A stretch of 64,000 nucleotides of DNA. It comes from Bullera alba. Its lineage: Eukaryota; Basidiomycota; Tremellomycetes; Tremellales; Bulleraceae. The position numbers were made by a program, and so were the translations under genes. The DNA lies in the NCBI GenBank assembly GCA_001600095.1, contig BCIX01000001.1, positions 930,001 to 994,000 of the forward strand, in the 5' to 3' direction. Every line of letters starts with the position of its first letter. Within the stretch, counting starts at the first letter, position 1. Positions 1-9,344 of this stretch are shown one piece after another. The notes below the pieces were generated by a model that had not been told where the DNA came from, did no database searches, and saw only the letters and a program-made list of their open reading frames with translations.

Positions 1-317
1 CAACCCCCCGTCAAAGGCAAGGACCAGCCCTGCACCTCGGGAGGTCCATACTGAGTATTTGAGACCATTGAGCGCCGCTAGCTTTTGATTCGAGTATTGC
101 GAGTACCATCCATATGCGACTATCCAAGGAGTATCAGCGCCGTCTCACGGTGAATAGTCAGGAGACACTCACATAGGAACCCATGTAGGCCATACCAGAT
201 GACGTTGAACACGAGTCGTCGACCGGTCTATCCGGAGAGTGTGAGCGGGCGCTCCGGGTCCAGCTGAGCTCCTCTAGCACTCACCAGCTCTCGCTTTGCC
301 AAAGCAGCGACGGACAT
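1..317 (-). CDS. NADPH oxidase-like protein, N-terminal part (partial)
   Basis: The 5' end of a gene that leaves the window on the left. Three exons join in frame: 285-317 (11 codons from the ATG), 173-227 and 1-119, all with GT-AG junctions. The product begins MSVAALAKREL. It then shows a membrane-like stretch (LVFNVIWYGLHGFLFAYGWY) and a segment ending TSRGAGLVLAFDGGL. The SRGAGLVL-x-x-DG pattern is, from memory of the family, typical of the second membrane segment of fungal NoxB-type NADPH oxidases and the wider ferric-reductase-like transmembrane family. Such enzymes pass electrons from NADPH through FAD and two hemes to oxygen, making superoxide. The heme histidines and FAD/NADPH domains lie outside the window, so oxidase versus metalloreductase is not settled. 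A CCGGTTATATAG box lies directly before the ATG on this strand. Confidence 0.7.
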
Positions 318-920
318 TCTATATAACCGGAATCAGGAGTAAGAGACACAGAAGATGACCCAGGTCGAGTGACGTTTTGCCCAGATCAGCGTAAGTGCCT
401 CACAAGTCAGCGGTGGATGGGCGAGATGAGGCGACGAGGGGGAATTTGTATTTCTCGACGAGGAATTTGTATTTCCGCGTCCTCTGTCAGTCACCAATGC
501 ACCCTCACAACACGGATGCGGTCACACAGAGACGGTCGTCAGTACTGTTGCTCGACCCATTGCGTTGGGTTGTATCCCTCGACGACATGACAACGGGCAG
601 ATCGTTCAACCGGGAGATTTTTCGGACAAGTGCCATCCGGTAACCGTGTTTCAGAAATGACCGTAGAGTCTAATTAACTCGATCGTCTCCCAGCGGGCCA
701 GCTTCGTGATGTTCGACCGATGCGCACCCTCGACAATGTCAAATGCCAAAATCAAAGTTCATTCCGCATTTTCTGTGGCCTGTACAATGTGTAGAGAAGA
801 GATCTGTATGCAAGGTCGGCGAGTGGGTCATTAGACTACTACTAGTATGGGTGGGGGGAAAGGTAGACAGTCTAAGTGGTGGCGTAATGGGGGAACAGTA
901 TGAACTCCCTATGCAACTGC
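318..920. promoter_or_regulatory. Intergenic: NOX-like promoter side and SSB 3' side
   Basis: The genes on both sides read leftward, so this 603-bp gap should hold the upstream region of the NOX-like gene and the 3' untranslated region of the Hsp70 gene. No credible coding frame with splice signals is seen. It contains the short direct repeat listed separately at 441-475. Confidence 0.5.
441..475. repeat. Two copies of a 14-bp direct repeat
   Basis: The 14-mer GGAATTTGTATTTC occurs at 441-454 and again at 462-475, each preceded by CGACGAG or a close variant. It is in the upstream region of the NOX-like gene, so it could be a duplicated regulator site. No known factor is assigned. Confidence 0.7.
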
Positions 921-951
921 TTAACGGGCAGAAGCCATGGCCTTCTGCATG

Positions 952-985
<34 letters not shown>

Positions 986-1442
986 GGTCAGCGGTGGCGT
1001 CCTCCTGCTCAAGGACCTCGAGGGCCTTGGCGATCTCGGCCTCGACGTTGGCTCGAGCTCCTCGCTTGATCTTGGCGGCGAGTTCTGGGGCGGAGATGGA
1101 CTGCTCGCATGTGTGCAGGTAAGCCTCGAGGTCGGATTTGGCCTCGTGCTTGGCGGAGAAGTCCTTGTCGGCGTTCTTGAACCTATAACGGGGTTAGCTC
1201 GCACGCTACGAAAACTATGAAGCTACTCACTGCTCGGCGTCCTTGATCATAGCCTGGATCTCGTCGGACGATAGTCGACCAACAGAGTTCTGGATAGAGA
1301 TCTGAGCCTTTCGGCCCGAAGCACGGTCCTGAGCGGAAACCTTGAGGAGACCGTTGGCGTCGACCTCGAATGTGCAGACAAGCTCGGCCTGGCCTCTTGG
1401 CATGGGTGGGATACCGGACAGCTCGAACTCTCCAAGCAGCCT

Positions 1443-1478
<36 letters not shown>

Positions 1479-3084
1479 GGGGAACATGACGGTTGTCTGG
1501 TTGTCCTCGACAGTGGTGAAGACTCGAGACTTGTTGGATGGGATGGGGGTGTTTCGGGGAAGAACGACACCGAAGATGTCACCCTGCATGGCGACACCAA
1601 GGGATAGAGGAGCGACATCGAGCAGGAGAAGATCGGCGGTCTTGTCGGAAGTCTGACCGGTGAGGACGGCGGCCTGAACGGCGGCACCGTAAGCAACAGC
1701 CTCGTCGGGGTTGATCGACTTGTTGAGCTGTCGTCCACCGAAGTACTCAGAGACAAGGGACTGGATCTTGGGGATTCGGGTGGATCCACCAACGAGGACG
1801 ATGTCGTCGACCTTGCCGGCTGGGATTTTGGAGTCCTTGAGGACTTTCTCGACTGGGTCGATGGTAGACTTGAAGGCAACGGCGTTGATCTCCTCGAATC
1901 GGGCTCGGGTGATGTTGGCAGAGAAGTCGGTTCCCTGGTACAACGAGTCGACCTCGACGGTGGTCTGGGTGACCGAAGAGAGGGTTCGCTTAGCTCGCTC
2001 ACAAGCAGACCTCAGTCGTCGGAGGGCTCGGGCATCGTCAGAGATGTCGAGCTTCTCCTTTCGCTTGAACTCGGCCTTGAAGTGCTCAAGGAGGGTGTTG
2101 TCGAAGTCCTCACCACCGAGATGGGTGTCACCGGCGGTGGCCTTGACGGAGAAGACCTTGCCCTGAATGGTCAACAGGGAGACATCGAATGTACCACCTC
2201 CGAGATCGAAGATGAGGACGTTTCGCTCCTCCTTGGTCTTGTCGTCAAGACCGTAAGCGATGGCAGCGGCAGTTGGCTCGTTGATGATTCGGAGGACCTC
2301 AAGACCAGCGATTGTTCCGGCGTCCTTGGTAGCGAGACGTTGCGAGTCGTTGAAGTAGGCTGGGACGGTAACGACGGCCTTCTTGACGGTCTTGCCGAGC
2401 TTGGCCTCGGAGATCTCCTTCATCTTGGTGAGGACCATGGAGGAGATTTCCTGTGGCGAGAAGGTCTTCTTCTCGTTCAGGTAGTCGACCTCGATGAATG
2501 GGGATCCGTCCTTGTCGACAACGGCGAATGGCCAGTGCTGTGTGGACGTTTAGTGAGAGCTTTTGAGAGTGTCATTCGTACAACTCACCTTCATGTCCTT
2601 CTTGACATCCTGGTCATCGAAACGTCTTCCGATCAATCGCTTGGCGTCGAAGACAGTGTTCTTTGGGTTCATGGCGCTCTGGTTCTTAGCGGCTGAGAAG
2701 AGAGGAAAATTTAGCCAAATGTCCGAATGCGAGATCTTTCCGTCCCAGTGACTCACCATCTCCAATCAGACGCTCTCCGTCGGTGAAAGCGACGTAAGAT
2801 GGGGTGGTTCGGTTACCCTGGTCGTTGGCGATGATCTAGGTGGACGAGCACGATCCGTTAGCACTAGTTGAGTTTCTTCCTTTCTCCACTCCTCTCTCCA
2901 TCTGATCCTGATGAATAGCATTTCTCACCTCGACTCGGTCGTTGGCCCAGACACCGACACAGGAGTAGGTTGTACCAAGGTCTATAAAGGTGAATGGTAA
3001 GTATAGCTGCTCGATGTTGCCCGTACTTCATAGCCATCACTAACCGATACCGATGGCACCCTCGTAAACGTCTTCAGCGGACAT
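921..3084 (-). CDS. SSB1: Hsp70 of the ribosome-associated Ssb type
   Basis: Six exons (3045-3084, 2929-2981, 2757-2835, 2589-2692, 1231-2537, 921-1182) join to a 614-residue protein, the usual Ssb length. The ATPase domain shows the IDLGTT phosphate loop, [12 protein letters not shown] and [11 protein letters not shown]. The C-terminus ends [12 protein letters not shown] with no EEVD tail, which fits Ssb (yeast Ssb1 also lacks EEVD) and not cytosolic Ssa. Ssb binds nascent chains at the ribosome exit with the RAC co-chaperones. The start MSAEDVYEG is the first in-frame ATG and directly precedes the conserved GAIGIDLGTT block. The large fifth exon carries most of the ATPase and substrate-binding domains. 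Introns crowd the 5' end, a pattern common in highly expressed basidiomycete genes. Confidence 0.95.
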
Positions 3085-3636
3085 GTTGTAGGATTTTTTT
3101 TGGGTGGCTAAGAGGTGGTAATGGTGAGTCCAGTGTTCTGTGTGGTTGAGATCCAAGTCGTCTGACTGACCTGTAATGGATGAGCCTTTTGAAGGAGTGT
3201 AAGATGGAGAAGGATTGAAAGGTTGAAGCCAGTAGCTTTGAACGGCTCGGTGCCAGGTGCGTGCCCCAGCAGCCCTTTGGAAAAATTATTCCAGCGGCGC
3301 GGACACGCCAGGGCCCAAGCGGGGTCAGCCAGAGGGAAATTGCCGAGAATACATCGAGTGGAAACGCCGCGATGTGGCACTCACACCGCGTGCAAGCAAC
3401 AAGCATCAGTCCTCCAGAATCCTCGCATCGCTCGACGCAGCGATTGCGCAGCGAGTGCCAGCGACTGATAGGCTTCAAGCTTCAACGTTGGGCCGAGCAT
3501 GACAAGACTCTTCGAGCTCAGCGCTCAAGCCTTGTCTGACGTGCACAGCATTAACACAGGCTGGAGCATCGATGACATTTCCACATTGTTCGTGACTCAG
3601 GAAGACTATCGACAACATTCATTGTTCAATCACAGG
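3085..3636. promoter_or_regulatory. Intergenic: SSB promoter side
   Basis: 552 bp upstream of the Hsp70 start and downstream of the next gene on the same strand. The strand-complement of a CT-rich leader directly precedes the ATG. A GGAA-N6-TTCC palindrome at 3279-3292 is visible but does not have heat-shock-element spacing. Open frames here look like chance frames. Confidence 0.4.
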
Positions 3637-6420
3637 CTATAACTTGGAGAATTCCCCGCTATCTCGCTTACTCGACCCCATGCTCCATAGCGTCGAGATA
3701 CTGGAACTCTGCGGCATGGTCTTGTGTCCTGTGCCAGATGTTCCCATCGCCTGACTGTCCACCATGTGGCTAGTACTCTTTGCTAATCCCGGATCCGGAC
3801 TAGTCTCACTCAGCCGCCTACTCCCTTTGCTGTCCACACTGGAGTAACTCTTCCCGCTATCCCCACTGGCTACCCTCTTCTTCCTGATCCCACTTGAAGT
3901 CGGGGAAGTGTACCCCGTTACAGCGGTACCTATGCTTAAAGCCAGTACTTTCTCCTTCTCGCGTTCGTCAAACGCCTTCAAGGCCGCTTGGGTCATCTCA
4001 GGGGACACTACGCTTCCTCCCTCGTCCTCACCGAGACCGAGGCCTCTGTGGGTGTTCAGGACTGGAAAGTATGAGGAATGGAGGTCGTCGCCGCCTAGAG
4101 CCGAGGTGAGTCTACTCAGCGGAGTGCCGGGCTTCCTGCCGCTGTCGGGGGATCCAGCCTCTGTCCAAACGGCGCTCTGCGTAGGTGACTTGAGCACTGC
4201 CGACGAGGACGAAGACGATGATCGACCAGGTGGCGCTTTGGTCAGCTTCCTCGAGGTGGGCTGCGTAGGTGTCGCTGTATCACCAGGTCCAGCTGTCATA
4301 CTGGAAGGCTCATCGGCATCCATCATTGATTTCAACGCCGCTTCCATTCGATGTCGCTCTCGCCTATCCTCCTCGTCCTCCTCTTGAACCTCCAACTTCC
4401 TCGCTTGACCGTTGATCGTTGGAGTTGTTGTTACTTTCGACGCCAAAGCAAGTGGCTTGAGAGCGGGGATTGATGGGGCCGTAGGCGAAGGGGACGATAG
4501 ACCGAATCCGAGTGATCGAAAGTCCAACGAGAACCCTCGACGAGCCTGCAAACCGCCGCAATGTGTCAGTTGTACGTCTCGGGATACCCTTTAGTGGAGA
4601 ATCCAGCTCACCCTCTTCTCGGACTTGGTTTCATTCGTGGGTTCCGGCACTGTCGCAGATGAGCGCTCCTCCGGTACGGGCAGATCAGCAGTCGAACCAG
4701 AAAGCGCCCTAGCCATCATGCTAAGTGGTCGGGCTTTCGCTGGTTGCTTCCCTTCTACGGCTCCAGACTCCGTACTTTGCTTAGGCATAGGCGGTGCGCT
4801 ACCGCTCAGGACATTGGTGATGTCCCGCAGATTCGCCCTAGAGCTACTTGAAGCTGACCTTCCCATTCGACGAGTTTTGTAGTCGACAGAAAGCACGTGC
4901 TCGAAGCCTTCTTGCGAGATGATCCTATCGATGATCTGAATCCGACTTCAGCACAATGCCTTCACATTAAGCAGAGACCGCTCACCTTGGAGCAGTAGAG
5001 CGATAATGCCTTGTTGCTTTCTCGAAGCGTTTGCAGCTCTGCACGTAGCGCTGTCGATAAGGTCAAAGGGTGACCGGCAGCATATAAGGTGCTGGAAGAC
5101 TCACCATTGACCTCTTCCTGACCCTGAGTCGGGGCAACGACATCATCCCCAAGATTGACTTCTGCTCGACCCAGCTCAGCTGCGAGATCGAGCCCACCTG
5201 TCGTGTTGCCAATGCCAGGACTGTCCTTCTTGCCTCCAGAAGATCTTGACTTTCTCATGATCTTCTTTTGCGGGGTCAGACCTCCTTGCCCCGGAGGGTC
5301 TCTCTCGAACCGATGGCCAGCCTCAAATATGGGGGATTGGGCTTGGAGATCCGAATGCAGCTCCTCCATCGCCAATTGCTCGTCCAACACGTCAAGCTGG
5401 CTGGGAGATTCGAAATCATATTCCCCATTGCCGAAAATGCTCGGGTTCTCGAGTACCTTGCCCGACAACGTCCTCTCCTTCAAGAGGAACTCGTAACCTT
5501 CATTCTCCTCTTTGAGCTCTGCATTGACGAGTCGCAGCTCGTGAATGTCCTTCGATAGAGTGTTGACTTGTGCTACAAGGGTCGAATGGCTGATGTTCAA
5601 TGAGGCGAGTTCTTCCTGCAGCTCGGACACAGGTCTAGATGGGCTTGAAGTTGAAGATGCAGTTGAATTGCGCGACATGAGGGATAGGATCCGTTGCTGA
5701 AGATGCGTCTCTTGCGCTTGAAGTGCCGCTCGCTCCGCTTCGAACGACTTCTCCTATGGAAGGCTTAGTCAATAACTGAACCAGATAGAACGACACGTGA
5801 TGTCACAGCGTACCTGTTCCATTGCGCGCTTTTGGGCATCACGGAGATGTCTCTCTGCCTCGGTCGCTCTCCCTCTGAACCGCTCTATCACCTCGTTCTG
5901 CTCCTCCAGCTCTGCATCCAGCCGAGACTACACTGGATCAGCCGGTGTTATCGGATGACAGAGGGTAGCTGAACTCACCAGCTCTTGGAGGACATTGTCA
6001 TGGCGGGCTTCGAGGTGGTGTATAGCCTGGTTCGAGTTCTGTTTCGATTTCTCCTCCAACGCTATTGTATTTTCCAGGTCGGCCACCCGTTCCAACAACT
6101 AGCACAAGAATGGTCAGCTACTTTGGAGTCTGGAAGAAGGATGTCGCCTAGGTTGACAGACCTACCCGTTCCTCTGTACTCCAAGCGCGCGTCAGAGCAC
6201 CCTCCAGCTCGTCCCTGCTGGCTCGCTTGAGTTCATCCTCACTCCTCTCCCTCAAACCGCCCAAGACGCCTCTCGTCCCCGTCTGACTTTGTGTCTCAAG
6301 CGTGCTGAGTCCCAGCTTGGAGTTGGACGTAGGCAAGAATGAGTGGCGGCGGATGCGCCCTGGAGCCGCCTGTCGCTGTGCTTTGATCGGTTGTTGATGC
6401 GGCGATACACCAAGCGACAT
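3637..6420 (-). CDS. Coiled-coil protein of unknown function
   Basis: Seven exons (6166-6420, 5979-6098, 5814-5927, 5105-5753, 4986-5050, 4612-4935, 3637-4545) give 811 residues. The first roughly 300 residues are rich in E, K, L and Q heptads, indicating a long coiled coil (for example EELASLNISHSTLVAQVNTL and ELKEENEGYEFLLKERTLSG). A later block, IIDRIISQEGFEHVLSVDYK, looks conserved, as does ARRGFSLDFR near 600. The C-terminal third is Ser/Thr/Pro-rich and probably disordered. I do not recognise a named family. The pattern of N-terminal coiled coil, EENE/LLKE motif and QEGFEHVL motif suggests a conserved fungal cytoskeletal or trafficking adaptor, but that is inference. A 54-nt in-frame intron at 5051-5104 is easy to miss because the frame stays open through it. 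Confidence 0.75.
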
Positions 6421-6958
6421 GTCGACAAGGAGCGAGCAGTCGGTGTGGGACGTAGAGTAGAGGCTACTGTAGTGCTCGTATCAGAGGTTTCGAAAGTGTT
6501 GACATCCAACACAAGTAGCTACCATCGCACAGAGGTTGATTAGGTCCAGACTGGAATCCAGGGAATAGTGGTGGGTACCTTTGACTTTGGTCTACTTTGG
6601 TTGCTATCCCCCCCCGAGGTTCACACGATGTGACTTGTGCATGACACCTACAACGCACTTTGATCGTTCGAGAGCTCCCTGCCTGGCTCACATCCACCCA
6701 TCTTGTCACAGCGACCCCCGGCGACTCTGTTGACATGGCGATTGGTGAGAGAAGGTGTGGGTTCACAGGTTCAGCAAACATGAAACGCGGCCAAAACGCG
6801 GCGATCGTTTCACCTGCCTTCGGCGCGTTTCCGACTCTTGCCTATATACGATGGATGATACGAGGCTCACCACGCCTGACCGTATGGTGCAGATGCCATA
6901 CTGTAGGCCTTCCCTCGCAAATGAAGACTAGGAATCATACATTGATACAACTATCTAC
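6421..6958. other. Intergenic, no gene seen
   Basis: 538 bp between the coiled-coil gene start and the Med6 stop, both leftward. It holds the upstream region of the coiled-coil gene, including three CTTTG-type repeats near 6580-6600. No supported coding or RNA gene. Confidence 0.4.
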
Positions 6959-8284
6959 TCACTGCTGCGAGATCAGAGGCGACGGCGCGGCCACGAAGCT
7001 CATCATACTCGGTGTTCTTGCCCCTCCTGATCCCGCCGGACCTATCGATGGGAACTTGTTCATCGGGCTGGGTACTCCATTCACATCCTTCTTCGGCGCC
7101 TGTCCCGACATCGTCGAAACGCTCCTCTTGGCACCCAAGCGAGGAGCCATTTCGGGCTTATCCCGTCCAGAGCCTTGACCGTATATCTGTGCCTCTATCC
7201 GTCTCAATTCTTCTCTCGGGTCATCCTCCGCTGATTGAGCTTGAGCAGTGGATTGAGATTCGGCATAAAGTGCTTTGGTGGATTGCAAGGCGTTTAGAAG
7301 CCGGAAGTTGGGTCCTGACTCTTTCTTCTCGTTCTGCTCTGCCGTCGAGGTGGTCGCTATCGGCTCGCTCGCACCTTGTGTATCGGGTACAGATATGCCG
7401 CCATTGGCTGGCGTGTCGATGTCCATGGCTGTGCTATCCGAAGCGCCTTGAACCTTCGACGACGATGCTTGAGCGTTAGGTGGCTGAGACCGCCACGTTG
7501 AATGGACTCGAGGATTCGAGGGAGGATGTGCTGAGGATAATTGCGAGAACGTATTGTTGATCATATGCGTTGCGTTTTTCTGGAGTCAGGACCGAATCGT
7601 CAGCTCGGGACGCACACACATCTCCTCATGCCTGGAAACATCTTCGAGTAGGACTGTCCCGCCCACTTACCAGCCTATTCGCCATCACCTCGTACAGCGT
7701 CGGAGTGGGGTATATTTTTCCCTCGAGAATGAACCACACTCCCGTCACGTTATCTCGAGACCCATCGCTAGGTCGGATATCCCTCCGCTGGATGACGAAC
7801 ATGTCCGGAGGTTGGCTATGCGAGATGATGTACTCGAAACCCGCTTTGAACAGAGGCAGCTCGCTGCACATTGGCTTAGCGAAGAGTCTAAGTCCCAGAA
7901 GATGCTCGAGAACTCACAGCCTCTCCTCCCTGGAGCCATAGTTCCGGTTTGTGACTGTCCGCTGGACTCTCAGATTCTGATTGTTCGACCGGATATCCCA
8001 AAAGGGCGAGAGAGCGAAGTAGTCTAGGCTGAGCTGATGTCAGTTTGGTGTCTCCCTCAAAATGAACGACACTCGAACTCACGCCTCATCTGCATTGGAC
8101 AAAGTATGCGAGGGAAGGCTCTATCGATGGCAGCTGAGCACCATCCAAGCGAGTATGTCACAGGTGCTTACGTATATCCATTCTGGGGATGACCTATGGA
8201 CCGGTAAGTGTTCCTCCAGAAGTCTGGCTACTAGGACTTCACTTACCAATGTATATGTTTTAGATCCAGCTCCGGTTGCTCCAT
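6959..8284 (-). CDS. MED6: Mediator complex subunit 6
   Basis: Six exons (8247-8284, 8172-8193, 8083-8120, 7918-8028, 7671-7887, 6959-7579) give 348 residues. Three of the first exons are only 38, 22 and 38 nt. The Med6 signature is clear: LDYFALSPFWDIRSNNQNLR, then GFEYIISHSQPPDMFVIQRR, then WFILEGKIYPTPTLYEVMAN followed by NNTFSQLS. Med6 sits in the Mediator head and is needed for activated RNA polymerase II transcription. The last exon is mostly a low-complexity Ser/Ala/Pro tail of about 200 residues, longer than the animal protein but usual in fungi. The start MEQPELDLKHIHWSSPEW places the conserved W-x-x-P-E-W motif correctly. Confidence 0.93.
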
Positions 8285-9344
8285 CCTGTCCCAAGCCCTC
8301 TCAGGCGTTCATTGAATGCGAGAAGAACCTGACCCTTCTCGTTAGTTCTTGCTGGTTGTAGTCGCAACATCGAATATTGACGATTGACGAAGGCGGGCGA
8401 AACGCGAATATTGGTGTTCACCGCGACCACATGGCACAACTCAACCGTGGGAGTACGATGCAGCGTGCCACTGCATCATGCTGGTCGCTGGGTGAGGCTG
8501 GGTGAGTCACTCGGACGATTACGGTTAAGTCCTGCGGCACCGTCGGCGACTCAGCGTGATACATAGAGCGTGATACGCCCAGTGCCTGCAGTGAACTGAG
8601 TGAACTCGCAGCAACAGACACACGTATACACTACTCATACTGTGGTCCATGCCCGGTCTCCGAGGACCGAGTCTTACTCAGCATGCCCAGAAAGGCCCAG
8701 AAGTACTGCCCAGGAGCTAGCAGGAGCTAGCCGAAGCTGGGGATCGATCGGTGCCCTTCGACAGTCTAATCAGGTCTAATCTCTCTATGTATCAGTATGT
8801 ATCGCATTCGCGACCGCCTCATGGCATCATTCTGCCGACTCGTGTACGCGACTGAGCGTCGCAGCTTCGGGCGTCCACTCTCGTCCACTACCGTAATCCA
8901 CTGCCGCGGGATGATTTGGTGAGGGATCGTTCCAGCTCCGCGGGCCAATGTCAGGGCCCGCGCATGTTGTCAGGGAATGACGCGGTTGCCGTAATCACAA
9001 CAAAGGTGAAATCTCGAAAACGATCGCAGATCGAGTCTGAGATGCCGTTCTAGAGGTGTCTTTTGGCTGTCTTTGGCTGACTTTGGCCAGACTCATCCGT
9101 TCGGCCTCCGAGTCACTGGCTTTGACGACTCTCGAGAGAGCGCAGTGTGCATCCGGACACATCTAGGGGGCACTTTGTATATATCACTGACACCAAGCCA
9201 CAAACTGGCCCCCTCCTCGTTTTCTGCTACCAACACCAAAATATCTCTCGACTGTTTGCAGAGGTCAGCAAGCATTCCAAAAGTGTACACCGTTCGAAGC
9301 GGCCCAACTAGCCTCTGACCTAGGCCGATATCTGCCCAGCAGTC
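8285..9344. promoter_or_regulatory. Divergent promoter region of MED6 and the PDR transporter
   Basis: 1,060 bp between two divergent starts. A TATA-like TTTGTATATATCA lies at about 9175-9187, about 160 bp before the transporter ATG. Three close CTTTGGC-type motifs lie at 9061-9090, the last being CTTTGGCCAG, the complement of half of a 16-mer found upstream of the gene at 54088. A CAGGAGCTAG direct repeat is near 8708-8730. No gene is supported inside. Confidence 0.5.

Noticed and set aside
872..1220. Plus- and minus-strand open frames overlapping the 3' end of SSB
   Set aside because: They are out of frame with the Hsp70 exon 6, lack splice support, and reflect strong codon bias of the real gene on the other strand.
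3279..3292. GGAA-N6-TTCC palindrome upstream of the Hsp70 gene as a heat-shock element
   Set aside because: Heat-shock elements need nGAAn units in 5-bp register. Here the gap is 4 bp, so the register is wrong, and Ssb genes are not usually heat-induced.
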